Notes under the pieces: model-generated | Told to the model about the DNA's origin: nothing | Seen by the model: the letters and a program-made list of their open reading frames with translations, nothing else | Database searches by the model: none | From: Hoplostethus atlanticus | Lineage: Eukaryota; Chordata; Actinopteri; Trachichthyiformes; Trachichthyidae | Direction of reading: 5' to 3' | Length of the DNA stretch: 64,000 bases | Assembly (NCBI GenBank): GCA_034670405.1 | Contig: JAXDDX010000040.1 | Location: 1,736,501-1,800,500 of the forward strand | In this document: positions 25,974 to 37,214 of the stretch, one piece after another | How the letters are laid out: every line of letters starts with the position of its first letter | Numbering within the stretch: the stretch's first letter is position 1 | Made by a program: the position numbers and the translations under genes

Positions 25974-28900
25974 TGTCCTATATATCCATACAGGCCCTTG
26001 CAGACATGATGCAAGGCCTTGCAGTAATGGTTTTTTGAAACAGTCGAACAAGCGCTGGATGTCTGTCCCTGTGTGTTTAGATGATGTGGCACAGACGCTC
26101 CCGGAGGAAGTCGAGGATTTGGATAATTCGTGTGAGCTCAAGCAGAGAGAGGAGGGATTGCGGGAGAGAGTGCATCAGACTCCCTCTGGTACTCTTGCAG
26201 TATCCACCAGAATCTATTTGCTGAGTCACTGGTGCTTAGCGTGTCCTCCGTGTTTTGTTTTCTGCTTCCTCTAACCACAGGAAGCAGTCTTGATTTAGAT
26301 CCTTATCCTGGGCCTACATTCAAATATCTTAAATTTGGGTCCCGGTGTGAAAACGTTTTCATTTACATGTTTGATGTGAGCTGAGAGAAGGGAGACAATG
26401 GATCACACACTGTTTCACAGCTGCAGTGTATGCAGGAGATCACCCCCCCCCCTCCGGACTATACAGAATACATATCAACATCTGAAGGCTATTGCATCCC
26501 GTTCCAGGGTGTTTATGTTACGACCCCACTGGGTCCCCCAGGAACCTAAGGCCTCCTCCCTCTAGCACAGAGGGATTTCCCCCCATAAAACCGTCAACAG
26601 TGTAGGGCTGGGCGATATGACTTTAAAATGATATCACAATATTTTTAGGTAGAATGGCGATATATCTCGATATAGCTTAAATTATTCTATTTAAGGTCAG
26701 AACCACATACAAAGTCACACATTGAAGTAAAACATGCTTCATTCACTCAAATCAGACTTGGTTTTTCAAAATAACAAGCTGTCAGAATTGAACAAATGCA
26801 TCCAATAACTGGATCCAGCAGCAATTAAGGCCCATTGCAGCCAGGCCCTTTTAACCTGTGTGTGTGAACGGGAGTGCGTCTGAGTCAGAGCGAGAGCCTG
26901 ATTGAGTGCTCGAGTCTGACGTGTTGAGCGGAGAGAGCAAAATAACATCTCTGTCTCTGACCGCTTAAATCCAAAGTATTTCCAAATAGCGGAGATGTTA
27001 TGACTCGTTTTTGGAACTAAATTAACTCCACTAAATGAGTCAGGAAAACATCAAGAAACATCAAGAAACTAAATTCAACCATCCCGTGGCCCGTCCTCTA
27101 ACTAAGTTTGAACCTGGCTCAAAGCTCTTCTCTCAGTACCAGACCAGCTCCAGAGTGAATCTTGCCGATTGAGTTCACTCAAGCTGATTCAGAAACCAAG
27201 AAGCCAGCCGCTCCTCTGCTCTGTACTCTGAACGACTTGGGTCGAAGCATCGGCCCATCTCTACAACTGACCTGCCTGCTTGTGCAACGACTCTGACTGA
27301 AAGCTGCCACAGCGCCGCCGTGATCATCGCCTTGGCCCTACGTGGTTGTGTTTACAAGCCCACTGCGACTGTGCAACGTAGCAAATCAGTTAATAAATCT
27401 TTGTATCTATAAAGAACTGACTATCGTGTGTTATTGATATATATCGTGGACATGAAATGGAGGGCTCACCTCTTCTGATCATTAGACTGATATCCTTATA
27501 AAGAGACTGTTCCAGTGTAAACCGGTGGAGCCCCAAGAGTTAATTAATCAGCTATTAATAAAAATAACTAGAATAATGATCAATTTTCATAATTGATCAA
27601 ATAGTCTCATAGTTCATAATGAAGCAACATGCTACACAGCCTGACCCTTCACCTTGTTGTTTTTATGCTTACTCACTCATATGCTTTCCATGTGGTCATA
27701 TGGAGTTTCCTCATCAGTGCAGCTTCCTTCCAAGCAGTTTCCCTCACGCCAATATACATACATTCTCTCTCTCTCTTTCTTTCTTTCTCTCCCACTCCAC
27801 ACTTTCCCTCTCCCCGTCCCTCTCCTTCTCCTTCTCGCACAGCTTTTTGTGAGACGTAAAGCTATGCATTCTCCCGGCACATGTGCAAAACAAATCACCT
27901 CTCCCAGTGCCATTAGCTGCAGAGCCCAACACTGACCTGCCATCAGCCCTGGAGAGGGGTCAGAGTGGGTGGGATGGGAGTGGGGGATGGAAGGAGAGGA
28001 CGGGAGTGTTTATAGGGAGAGGAGGGAGGAGACAAGTATTTTAATGCAAATTATCATGTGTTGAATTAGAAAGGCTGCAAAATGCAATTGAAGATTTTGA
28101 TGCAATTTCCTCAATATCGCGAAAAATGTTTTCATGCTTACTTGAGGCGTTAATATTGCCAAGTGCTAATGTCTTTGCTTTGGTCTGGATTACAAGTGGC
28201 CCAATACTCCTGAAGGACTATCTCCAGTTTTCTGATGTAGCTATGTTCTATGTTGAGGAAGCCTGTTTATTCGCTTCAACCCAGCGGCTGGAAACCCCCG
28301 TTTCTTTGCGCTGTTTCTGAGATTCGCTTAAAATTGACTTGACTGTTGGATGGAAATACAGTTAATAAAAGGACAGCAGAGGAAAGGAAGAGAGAGAGAG
28401 AATGTTGGAATGGAGAGGGAATAAGAGTGAGAGAAGGAAAGAGTCGTGTGTTGGAGGGTAGAAGAGACGAAAGGGTAGACGTGATTGGATGGGAGAAGTG
28501 TGTGGATCAAAGGGTGGGAGGCGAGATAAGAAGGTGTGTAGGTGGACAGGGGTTAAAAGGAAAGGATTGAGGAGAGTGAAGGAAAGGCGGCAGCCCCACG
28601 ACAGCCAATGTGTCCGTCAGCAGCCATTTGTCTTGTTCAGGCGTTCTTCAGCAAGCCCCACTCAATCTGTCAGTGTAAAGCTTGTGACACACTACATGAC
28701 TTTCAGGCCGATTACAGACACAATTTGGCTGCTGCGGCTGATTTTCCAGATTGCGCCGAGTCAGTAGATGGTCGGTACAGATTGTCTTTAAGTGCGTGAG
28801 GATTAAGGACTTCAATCTTTTGTCTCTGGGTGTTTTGTCTCTACTCCTGTGAGCAAGTCTGAACGGTGGCCAGCAATAGCCGATGAAATTTGAGTGAGAG

Positions 28901-31880
28901 AAGGGGGGGGGGAAAAATGGACGTATGAAGAGAAAAGTGCTCCATGTCCATGTTTGTTTTAGCAGCTTGTGTTGTCAAGATCGGGGGGTTGCATGGTGTT
29001 AGAACAGCTTGTCGTGTGTGCACCTCTACGATGTAAGCTGAATAAAAATATGTTGAATGCCAGACATTAAGCGGGCGATGTCCAATCTTTTCACAGTCTG
29101 TTCTGTCTTGTCCTTGTGTTCCCAGCTTAGGTTGCTCTGGATTAGTGTCGGCTAAATTCCTAAACTGTACATTTGAACTCAGAGAGATCAGAGAGAGAGA
29201 AAGAGGGATGTGGCAGCTAGAGAGAACGAAAGAGGGGCAAGTGGAGAAACGCAAGCTATGGAGGAGGAGGTACACTTCTCCCATTGAAGGGAACAAGCTG
29301 TTCTGATGGAACCTGTAAATAAGAGGAGGAGGGAGGAATCTTTAAAAGGAGGATCACGTCTGGGAGGAAAGTTGGCTCTGACTGACCTTCCCTATAACTC
29401 TGTATGATCTTTACAGTGTCATTTTAAAGCCACACCTAAATGGAATACGCATTTATAGACGTTTCTCATCTGTTATCACCATATAGGCTTGTGAAAACAA
29501 ACAGATGGTGAGCCTTACATTAGCGGTGGCGAAGCCAGTACAGCACTTAGACTTTTACTGGGGTGTTACTCATTTGAGAAACATGAGTCTGTAGTGACAG
29601 AACAGCCGTAGCACTTTGTTCCCCTCCTTGATGCTTCATAGACAATCAAGAAAACGTAGCAAGTAACTGTAATCGTGTGTCCTCTTCTTCTCTCTCTCTC
29701 TCTCTCTAGATCTAGAGCCAGGTGTGAGGAGAAGTAGCACACCAGGGAAGAGTAGAAGAAGTCCACTGCAGACCCTCTACAATGGAGACCAGGTGAGAAC
29801 AAACACACACAAAGTGTGTTTGTCAGCAACTTCTTCTCTTAGATGTTTTTGTCATCCTCTGCAATAACAGGATAACTACTCCTTAATGAGTCTTCTGTTC
29901 TTTACGTCTATCTATCTCTCGGGTTACCTCTAGTACCTCTAGTACCTCTAGTACCTCTAGACCACATTTCCCAAAACGTTTTAGAGATTTGAAGAGTTTT
30001 AGCCATCATTGAGGTGTTAAGTCTTTCCAGATGTTAACCACAAACATGACATTTCCCTTCAAACAATTATTGACATTGGAAGGAAAAAAACTCACTCATG
30101 CGCTGCTCCCACGGATCTGTTTTCTCAGAAAATATTGTTATTGGGCGCTTTCTTGGGATCTGAGTTGAGCTCGTGCCGCAGTGTATTAACTCACATTTAC
30201 CTAAAATCCATCCGATATCGTTCACGGCCCTCTGAGGCTGATTGGGTGCGATTTCTATAATTAGTCCAAGGTTATCGATGTGGCTGAGATCACATAGCAA
30301 TCCGAGGCCTTTTGGACGTTCAAGCAATCCAATTACCCAGTGAAATACACATGAAGCCATCACAGAATTTGTGCAAAAATCATGTTATTCATTAGATGCT
30401 ACTCAATAAAGAACAGGCAATTTTGACACAGGTATAGAGTAGTGTATTGTTTCATCCAAGACTCATCTGAATTTACCTCTTGATGACCATGTTTCGCTGT
30501 GGTAAAAGTAACATCTCTTGTATAAGTCAGGATTGAAGTTGTTCTGGACACACAACTTGCATGCAACGATTTCAAATGAATGTTTTGGTTTCTGCTTCTC
30601 CCTCCCTGATTCACTCGGTGTCGTCCTGACCACATCCCTGCTAGCAGTCGGAGCTGTCAGCAGCCCAGAGGTCTCTCCAGGGCCGGAGGGAGCTGTTGGA
30701 GCAGGCCTGTCTGAGCCACACCAGGAAGCGCAGGGTGCTCTCCCCCGAGGACCTCAAACACCTCATCGTGGATGATAAACACAGCCTTATCTACTGCTAC
30801 GTACCCAAGGTCGGCAACCACGAGACGCCGTGTATTTGAGTTTGTACACCGCAAACAATGTCCATCATAATGACTCATTTAATCTTGTCCTATCTTTCTT
30901 AGTGATCAAGTGAGCAAGTGATCTACATTTTTTCACGGAAATCCTTGAAACGAGTGAAATTGTATCAGAAGCAAGTGGAATTATCTCATCCCACTGGCAG
31001 ATTTTTTCACTTGTTTTAATGAAAATAAGAGCAGTGTACACGGGTACACAACAAAATACTGCAGAAACATTGCATTTGGATGTGTTTGTATCCATGGAAT
31101 ATACCACTTTTATGTATGTATCTATAAGAACATTTTTGCTTAAAATTAAATACAAAAAAATCTTCATCATCTTCCTCTTTGTCGTATTTCTCCCAGGTGG
31201 CCTGCACCAATTGGAAACGTACCCTGATGGTCCTAACTGGCGATGGCCGCTACACCGACCCCCTCGCCATCCCCGCCAGCGAGGCCCACGTAGCGGGCAA
31301 CCTCCACACGCTCTCCGAGTTCTCCGTCTCCGAGATCAACCACCGCCTCCGCAGCTACCTCAAGTTCATCTTTGTGCGCGAGCCCTTCGAGCGTCTGGTG
31401 TCCGCTTACCGGAACAAGTTCACACGGAGCTACAACACTGCTTTCCACAAGCGCTACGGGACTAAGATCATCCGCCGACACCGGCCTGACCCGGAGCCTG
31501 AGGCGCTGGAGAAGGGGAACGACGTTACCTTCCAGGAGTTCGTCCAGTACCTTGTCGACCCTCGGACTCAGCGAGAGGAACCTTTCAACGAGCACTGGGA
31601 GCGGGTGCACTCGCTCTGCCACCCCTGTCTGATCCACTACGACGTGGTGGGGAAGTATGAGACCCTCGAGCCGGATGCGCAGGCCGTGCTCAGGCTGGCC
31701 GGAGCCGAAGGGACCGTTCAGTTTCCAGCCTCCAGTAAGAGCGTCCGGACGGATGGAGACATGGCGACACGCTTCTTTAAGAACATCAGCCCCTTCTACC
31801 AGAAGAAGCTGCTCAACTTGTACCGGATGGACTTCCTCCTCTTCAACTACTCCACACCACAGTACCTCAGGACTCGATGA
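9427..31880 (+). CDS. CHST13: Carbohydrate (chondroitin 4) sulfotransferase 13-like
   Basis: Four coding exons join in phase: 9427-9520, 29710-29792, 30648-30809 and 31197-31880. The product is 340 aa; human CHST13 is about 341 aa. The family transfers sulfate from PAPS to O-4 of GalNAc in chondroitin, in the Golgi lumen. Residues 9-27 form the signal anchor of a type II membrane protein. SPLQTLYN lies in the stem. [14 protein letters not shown] (residues 108-121) is the 5'-phosphosulfate loop and [17 protein letters not shown] (172-188) the 3'-phosphate site, with R174 and S182. PFNEHWE and LCHPC are conserved. N309 and N330 are in glycosylation sequons. The C-terminus [20 protein letters not shown] is closer to CHST13 than to CHST11 or CHST12. 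No domain is broken. The exon 3 donor (GTCGGC) is weak. Proximity to SLC41A3 supports the paralogue call. Confidence 0.92.
9560..9760 (+). mobile_element. AT-rich MITE family A, copy 1
   Basis: Shares AAATATCACAGCAAAACT, then GAGTACCACAGACA and GGAATATTATAGT, in the same order as the reverse complement of 54185-54400 and partly with 10105-10240. It lies just inside CHST13 intron 1. No coding capacity is seen. Confidence 0.5.
10105..10240 (+). mobile_element. AT-rich MITE family A, copy 2 (partial)
   Basis: Contains AGGAATATTATAGGAATA, GGAGATACC, TTCACTATAAACTCA and GAGCACCACAGACCC, matching the family A copies at 9560-9760 and 54185-54400 with rearranged or missing internal parts. Confidence 0.4.
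11768..11826. repeat. Perfect inverted repeat, 26-bp arms, 7-nt loop
   Basis: 11768-11793 is the exact reverse complement of 11801-11826, separated by ACCACTT. RNA from either strand would fold into an uninterrupted 26-bp stem. The flanks do not extend the pairing. It could be a microRNA-like hairpin, the end product of a template-switch event, or a tiny fold-back repeat. Sequence alone does not decide. Confidence 0.85.
14602..14645. repeat. (GT)n microsatellite
   Basis: A pure GT dinucleotide run of about 22 units. Smaller CA/GT runs occur nearby at 13806-13822 and 15582-15600. Confidence 0.95.
16154..16163. promoter_or_regulatory. NRF1-type palindrome GCGCATGCGC
   Basis: A perfect GCGCATGCGC palindrome followed by A, matching the core of the NRF1 consensus TGCGCATGCGCA. 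It stands alone in AT-rich sequence. About 90 bp downstream is a GTAAGT splice donor at 16254-16259, so a short untranslated first exon at about 16165-16253 is plausible. This would be the promoter of the gene at 17416-19613. Confidence 0.5.
17416..19613 (+). pseudogene. SAMD3-like family gene with a frameshift
   Basis: The exon-like blocks are in one phase: 17390-17427 (ATG at 17416, MSEE, donor GTAGGA), 17670-18316, 18683-18775 and 19326-19613 (TAA stop). The large exon encodes [19 protein letters not shown], an [19 protein letters not shown] block and [17 protein letters not shown]. The last encodes [27 protein letters not shown] and [10 protein letters not shown]. From memory this is the C-terminal architecture of fish proteins labelled SAM-domain-containing protein 3-like; no SAM domain is present. 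Near 18184 the frame breaks: after LLSE, family-like sequence ([15 protein letters not shown]) continues only after a one-base shift, so a base appears lost. A middle segment of the family is missing or decayed around 18400-18480 (LETHFSQKI). Molecular function is unknown to me. It is either a recent pseudogene or an intact gene with a sequence error. Confidence 0.6.
19614..20590 (-). mobile_element. 5'-truncated L2-like non-LTR retrotransposon
   Basis: On the minus strand, 20568-20140 encodes the end of a reverse transcriptase and following region: [45 protein letters not shown] and [20 protein letters not shown]. After a frameshift near 20150 the frame continues with [18 protein letters not shown] and further to about 19870. 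The 3' end carries the ATTCAAG tail repeats at 19614-19637, as expected for L2-type elements. The 5' part (endonuclease and RT core) is absent. It lies antisense immediately after the stop codon of the gene at 17416-19613, so it inserted into that gene's 3' end. Confidence 0.8.
25931..25970. repeat. (CA)n microsatellite
   Basis: Pure AC dinucleotide run of 20 units within CHST13 intron 1. Confidence 0.95.
29926..29960. repeat. 10-bp tandem repeat (TACCTCTAG)
   Basis: Four near-identical consecutive units of ACCTCTAGT in CHST13 intron 2, about 135 bp after exon 2. They are not in any exon. Confidence 0.8.
30895..31020 (+). mobile_element. Dispersed repeat family B, copy 1 (partial)
   Basis: Contains AAGTGGAATTATCTCATCCC followed by CTGGCAGATTTTTTCACTTG. 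The same block occurs at 33240-33545 (+) and, reversed, at 55925-56135. It lies in CHST13 intron 3. Confidence 0.45.
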
Positions 31881-33239
31881 GGGGGAAGGGAAAGGCTGAC
31901 GTTGGTTCCAGGGATGGAACTTGCACATTGGGGGTATTTAATAGCGGTCGTCGCTACCTTCTCCATCCACAACCTGTTAGGTTTTTGGCTAATTTTGCAC
32001 TTTTCTGGTTGCCATGGGCTTGCAGGGTTATTGTTTCCATCCCTGCCTATACTGGTCTCTCCATTCATGGTCTTTCAGTAGGATTCTCCATCAAAAACTA
32101 TGGGAAATGACCTGGGTTTCTTCCTCAATGGTGGCAAATTTCTGTTTTGTCTGTTCTGTTTTTAATGTTTTGATGGTTAGCAGAACTGAATGCCATGCGT
32201 GTCTCCAGTGATGATGTGGTGTCCCCAAAATGTGCTTAACCTTTCCTCCAGGGCTTCAGGTTCAGTTAGGATTCAATATTTATTTTTTGTTCACCTGGTG
32301 GCTGTTTGACTTTCAATTCTCTCCAAGCAATTATTTAGTCAAATTGTGCTAAATCCCCTTTGATTCTCTTCTGTTGTGCCGGTATATGTGGTTGTTGAGT
32401 TGGTGTCATGTGCCTTGCTAGGAGTCTTGCGGTGCCTGCTACAGTAAACATTCACGCCCATGACTTGTTTCACTTAATATCAATGAGCCATAAAGAAGAA
32501 GTCACACTTACGAGAAGCAGGTTCTTCTCTTGCACGAGTACACACATGGATGTGCTGACTGTGAAACAGTTTGGTAACAGCAGATTATCTCAAAGCACCG
32601 GCAATATCTCTGTAAGACCTTTTATATGTGTATGTCCAGGCTGAAAGTATTAATAATAATAATAAGATGATGGATTCATTCGTTGTGAATATGAATTCAT
32701 TTTATGTGAGTGTTTGAAGGTTTTACTATCAGTGCATATTTGCTTGCATGGAAAGTCAATTCTAGCTTTTGCACATAAACTGATGCCAAATTGGAAGACT
32801 TTGAGGGAATTACAAAACTTGAACACAGCCATATCACATCTTTTTACATTCTTGATCAAAAATATCTGTGCTTTTTTTCATGTCACTTGTCGAGGCACTT
32901 GTTCACACTACCTTAGACATATACCTGAGAATCACTTTCAGGGGAAACTCGCAGCCATTCCCTAATTCCAGTAATAGTTTGGATCCCCCCCCGTCTATCA
33001 CCATCTGTATTTAGCTCTGGGCAGGTAGGCTGAACAAACAACTGCATATCTGTGGTTCAGAGCTGGGTCGGGCCCAGCACCACCCCTGGTCAGAGCTCCC
33101 CTTGTTAAGGGTGAACACAGACACAAGACGGGTCAAACCACCCACCATCATCGCCACTACAGGGCCTTGTTCAGCGAATGTCAGAGTTTATGGCAGGAAT
33201 TTATGCTAAAAGAGTTTAGGGTAGAGATATTTATAAATG

Positions 33240-33545
33240 TCATGCAGTGCAAAAAAAATTTCATCCAGTATTAATCCAGTATTGAGTCTTCAAGTCAAAT
33301 TTTTCATAAAATAAGTGATGAAATCTGCCAATAGGGAGATAATGTCACCTTTTTTTCCAAATTTTCTTGAATCAAGTGTTTTTTTTCTTGATACTAGTGG
33401 AGTGATCTGCCTCGATCTGCCCTGTGTCAAGATGCTTCTAGAAGATTCACACTGCCTTACACTGCTGTAGGAAGTGGAAGGAAGTGGAATTATCTCAGCC
33501 CGTTGGCAGAATGTTTTACTTACTGTTTTACTTTACTTTTAAGAC
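33240..33545 (+). mobile_element. Dispersed repeat family B, copy 2
   Basis: Begins near GCAGTGCAAAAAAAATTT and ends with GTGGAATTATCTCAGCCCG and TTGGCAGAATGTTTTAC. It corresponds in order to the reverse complement of 55925-56135, which starts CACTGCAAAAATCCAAACAA. CAGTGCAAAA-type ends suggest a hAT-like MITE. Confidence 0.45.
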
Positions 33546-36500
33546 TGAATATGAGACTGAATGACGTGTTTAAATGCATTTAACATCCACATCAGTCCAG
33601 GTCTTTGCTTGAGAAGCGTGCACATTCTGCACCCTATGCCAATGTCATTTCAACTACCAAGAAACTACATTTGTTACATGTTTTTTTTGTGTGAACATGT
33701 TGTCTTGCTTGAGTACTAAGTTACTCCCAGGCAAGGGAAAAAAATTGCATTTGATCCCTTTAGGCATTGAAAAGTGCAATATTTGTGTGCGAGTATGGGT
33801 AGTGTGTAAGAAGCAGTGTCTTTATAAATGACTTCCTCTTTTCATCAAGCCTGTCATTGAGCCACCTGACATTTTATTTTTCTGTCTGGCTTTCAACTGT
33901 GGATTACAGGGGTATTTTTTGTCTTTAATGTTCTCCAATGTTAACAGTATGTTATTTAAGCCATATTTTACAAGAAGCTGTGACTTGCCAAAACCCAATC
34001 ACATGCTTCAATTTTTTTTTTCCTCTTCTTCCCTGGCTGGCTGGCTCGATGGCATACTGCACTAAATATACCATTCCATTTTCTCAGCATTTTCTTTCTG
34101 GAAAATAACCAAGAAATACAAAGTAGGAGTAGCTTGTTCTTTCTAAGGGATATAGCATATGTTCATCAGAAGTGACGCAGCCAGTCAAGACGGCTCCAGA
34201 CAATTCTACACAGAGGTTCCCATAAGTCGGGCTGCGACTTGGCGATGGTGATTCATTGTGAAATAGTGAAACTCAGCAGTCAGTGAGGATCACCCACGCA
34301 GCAGCTTCCTTGCACCGCAAAACTGTGAATGTGATAACCGATGTGCACTTGCTGATGTGACGGTTGGTTGGTCGGCTGGTTATCTTGAATTGAGTTTCAC
34401 CAAATACAATTCCTGAATAGCAAACACTGTGTGAGAGCATTTTTTTTGTCCCTCAGTTATCACAGACAGAACTGAATGGAGCTCAGTATGTATCATGTAT
34501 GACTTCTAGACATCCCTAGGAAAAATAGTCCTGATAAACTCTTCGACATCCCCAAACACTGTAATAACCGTGATCTGGAAGTAACCATAATACTAGACCA
34601 TTTAAGAAAATGATGGCAAAAATAACTTTGCGTTTGATTATACTGTTTTTATTAAAATAGAACCGTCCACAGCCACAGAAAACACACGAGCACTCACCAG
34701 ACATTTGTCACCTCTTTGATTCCACAAGTCAACTTCTTTGGCACACACAAAGCACACACACGACACGTGGCGTGGAAGCCGAGGTGAGCGAACCGTAGCG
34801 ATATTGGGGGGGAAAAAAAGGCATTTTAAAAGTGGAGCTCGTGTTGATAAAGCCCATTAACTCATGAAGTGGCAGCGTCAACGTGAAAGTGCAAAGTTTC
34901 ACCAACAGGAAGCGCGTGAAAGCGGACCGACAATCACTGACATCGTGGAGATCTTGGATAAGACCACTGATATATATATTTTTTTGTATTCAAGGCAAAT
35001 AGATGTACCATTAAAAAACACTGGTGCGACTTCACATCCAGGTGCTATTACACTTTTCTACCATGTACTATTTAGGACACATCGATGTGCTGTTACAAGA
35101 CAAGCTAAGCTGTGGCCCAATCATGATATCACATAGATCCCATAAGCTCAAGCTCAAGTGATCCAAATAGTACATGTCTATATTTCATAAGCCTCTAGTG
35201 TAAAGTACAGTACAGTGTCGCAATAAAAGCAAAGCACTGCTAATACTGACAAACATCACATGAAAGTAATTTTCTGAGATGTCCGTTCTATTTTCGTGAC
35301 ACCATCTATCTTTTCATCAGTGATCGTGAGGCTTGTTTCTGAAAAAAGCTCCCGCCAGTCACACTCCATTTCATGCACATATCAGCATGTATGTAAACAC
35401 TGTTTCCCATCTACACTTGGTCTTTGCAGTCTGTACCTTCTTTTTCCATGCTCATATTTGTAATCTTCAGTTTATTCACGTGTCCTGGGTGATTCATGAT
35501 TGGGGTTTCAAGGAACATGACCTTCAACTTATCTTAAACTGCTGTAATGAGGTTTTATGGTCCTGCTAGTGACTTTAATAATGAACAGTAAGGCTTGTTC
35601 ATCCCCTGGTGAAGGGATTGTTAGTATCAAGTACTGAGGGAATAATCAGGATCCGATGTCAACACATCAACCTATGACGACCGATGAAACTTGTTCAACA
35701 AATAAGCTCGTACTCACTTCCCGGAAGCCATCTGCATCAGTTCACCGCTGTCTGCTTTTTACAATGTGAAGGTACGAGAATTATAAAGTCACGAAAAAAA
35801 TAAAACCTGATTGCGTTTTTTTTTTTTTTTTGCTGAATATCGAGATTGCTATACAAATTGCGACACACGTGGGGGAAAAAAATCAAAAAATATAAGTGGA
35901 TGGAGGAGAAAACGAGATATTGCTTGTGTTATTTGCCCAGTTTGAACCAAATTAACAGTTGCAACTTGATTCGGCGGCTTAGTATCCGACACTACATCAG
36001 GATATCTTGTCTGGAGGGCTTTCTGAAACACCTTTCACTGAGAAAAAAATAGGAAATTGCAACAGTCAATTCCAGTTACAATTGTTATATGAAAATGACC
36101 ATATATATATATATATTTATTGCACTATTCCCACCGGGATGTAATCCTGAAGGCTCCTGCAAACTGAACAAAGTGCTTGGGAACGCATGACTGTTCAGGC
36201 CTTGGAACAATTACTATGATGATGAAAACAATCCCACTGCTCATAATTTGTGGCAGCGTTATTTGCAGTCGCCACTTTAATACCACGGTGTGCGTTCATA
36301 TGTGCAACGACACAGAAGACGGCGTGGCATCGCTGGAGACGTGCACTCTCTCACGCTAACCGTCAAATGGTTAGCAAACTCACAAATCACATTTCTTTGT
36401 TTGAGAATGAGAAATTAAACAGAGGAAGCAGAATTTCTATTGCTGTGATTGTTTGCGACACATGCACTTTTGTTTTGTTTTTCCTCCACATTCTGCGGAC

Positions 36501-37121
36501 GTGGAGGAATATTGGTCACGTGCATTTGGAAGAGAGAAAAACAGCCTTGTTTCCTGACTGACAGACCTCTTTTTGTTTTATTCTAAAGTGTGATTTCACT
36601 GGGTGTGATGGGACTTGGGGCTATTAAACTCTCAATTCAAGTAAATGGAAAACTGGAGGGTTTTCATGTGACGACGGCGAACAACTTCCCTGCATGTCAC
36701 GGGCACACAACCTGAATTTGTAGGAAGCATGACCCATTAGTTTCAAGTCAGTAATGAATCATATCTTTGACAAATTTCCGCTAGTTCCACTTCCACCGAG
36801 CTCCAGCGTTAATGCATAGTATAGCCCACCCACACGTCTTCACATGTGGACTGGGGTTGAAAGTGCATGTCCAAACATCTCCACACTCCAAAGTGTTTCA
36901 CAGTAATGGCCGTTGAACAAAACTTCTACTCAACTGTACATTATTGGATCGGTTTATACGTCACATTGCTTTGGACAGAGAACCTCTCAACACCTCTGAT
37001 CGGTGTAAAACAGAAGAAGGGGTTGGGTGTGATGCTATGCTATCTCTCCACCAATCAGTGGGTTTGAATTTGTGGGCCGGGGCGGGCTTCTTCATATGAG
37101 TGACAAGGGTCGATGAAACGC

Positions 37122-37127
37122 TTTATT
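37122..37127 (-). terminator. SLC41A3: Candidate SLC41A3 polyadenylation signal
   Basis: TTTATT on the plus strand reads AATAAA on the minus strand, 88 bp past the SLC41A3 stop codon. It would give a short 3' UTR. Further AATAAA matches lie downstream, so a longer 3' UTR is equally possible. Confidence 0.35.
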
Positions 37128-37214
37128 TCTGTCCAATGGAAAGCATGTCTTTGTGTAAATCAAACAGACTTGGTGCAACGAGACGGTGGTAGGGGGGGTT
37201 CAGGGGACGGGGGC

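Larger units (their letters stand above)
9521..29709 (+). other. CHST13: CHST13 intron 1 (20.2 kb)
   Basis: This intron separates the signal-anchor exon from the stem exon. It contains the gene-bearing inverted-end unit at 15893-22010, two copies of an ATTATAGTGA-type MITE, a perfect hairpin at 11768-11826 and several microsatellites. The stretches 10250-11760, 11830-14590, 14650-15890 and 22011-29700 contain no coding exon I can defend. Typical fish dispersed-repeat starts (GGGCTGGGCGATATG at about 26607, AGGGCTGAACAATAAA at about 25091) show old DNA-transposon sequence there. Confidence 0.7.
31881..37214. other. Convergent intergenic region with both 3' UTRs
   Basis: CHST13 (+) and SLC41A3 (-) end 5.3 kb apart, tail to tail. 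The interval probably contains both 3' UTRs. I see no coding exon. Candidate polyadenylation signals are AATAAA on the plus strand at 35222-35227 and on the minus strand at 37122-37127 (88 bp beyond the SLC41A3 stop). Dispersed repeat family B lies at 33240-33545. The rest is AT-rich unique-looking sequence. Confidence 0.55.

Noticed and set aside
28600-28800. GC-richer patch that might be a conserved exon or element
   Set aside because: No splice-bounded open frame with recognisable protein. The wording resembles a dispersed repeat, and conservation cannot be judged without comparison.
31233-31928. 231-codon minus-strand open frame
   Set aside because: It is the antisense shadow of the GC-rich last CHST13 exon. 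The plus-strand frame has the sulfotransferase motifs.
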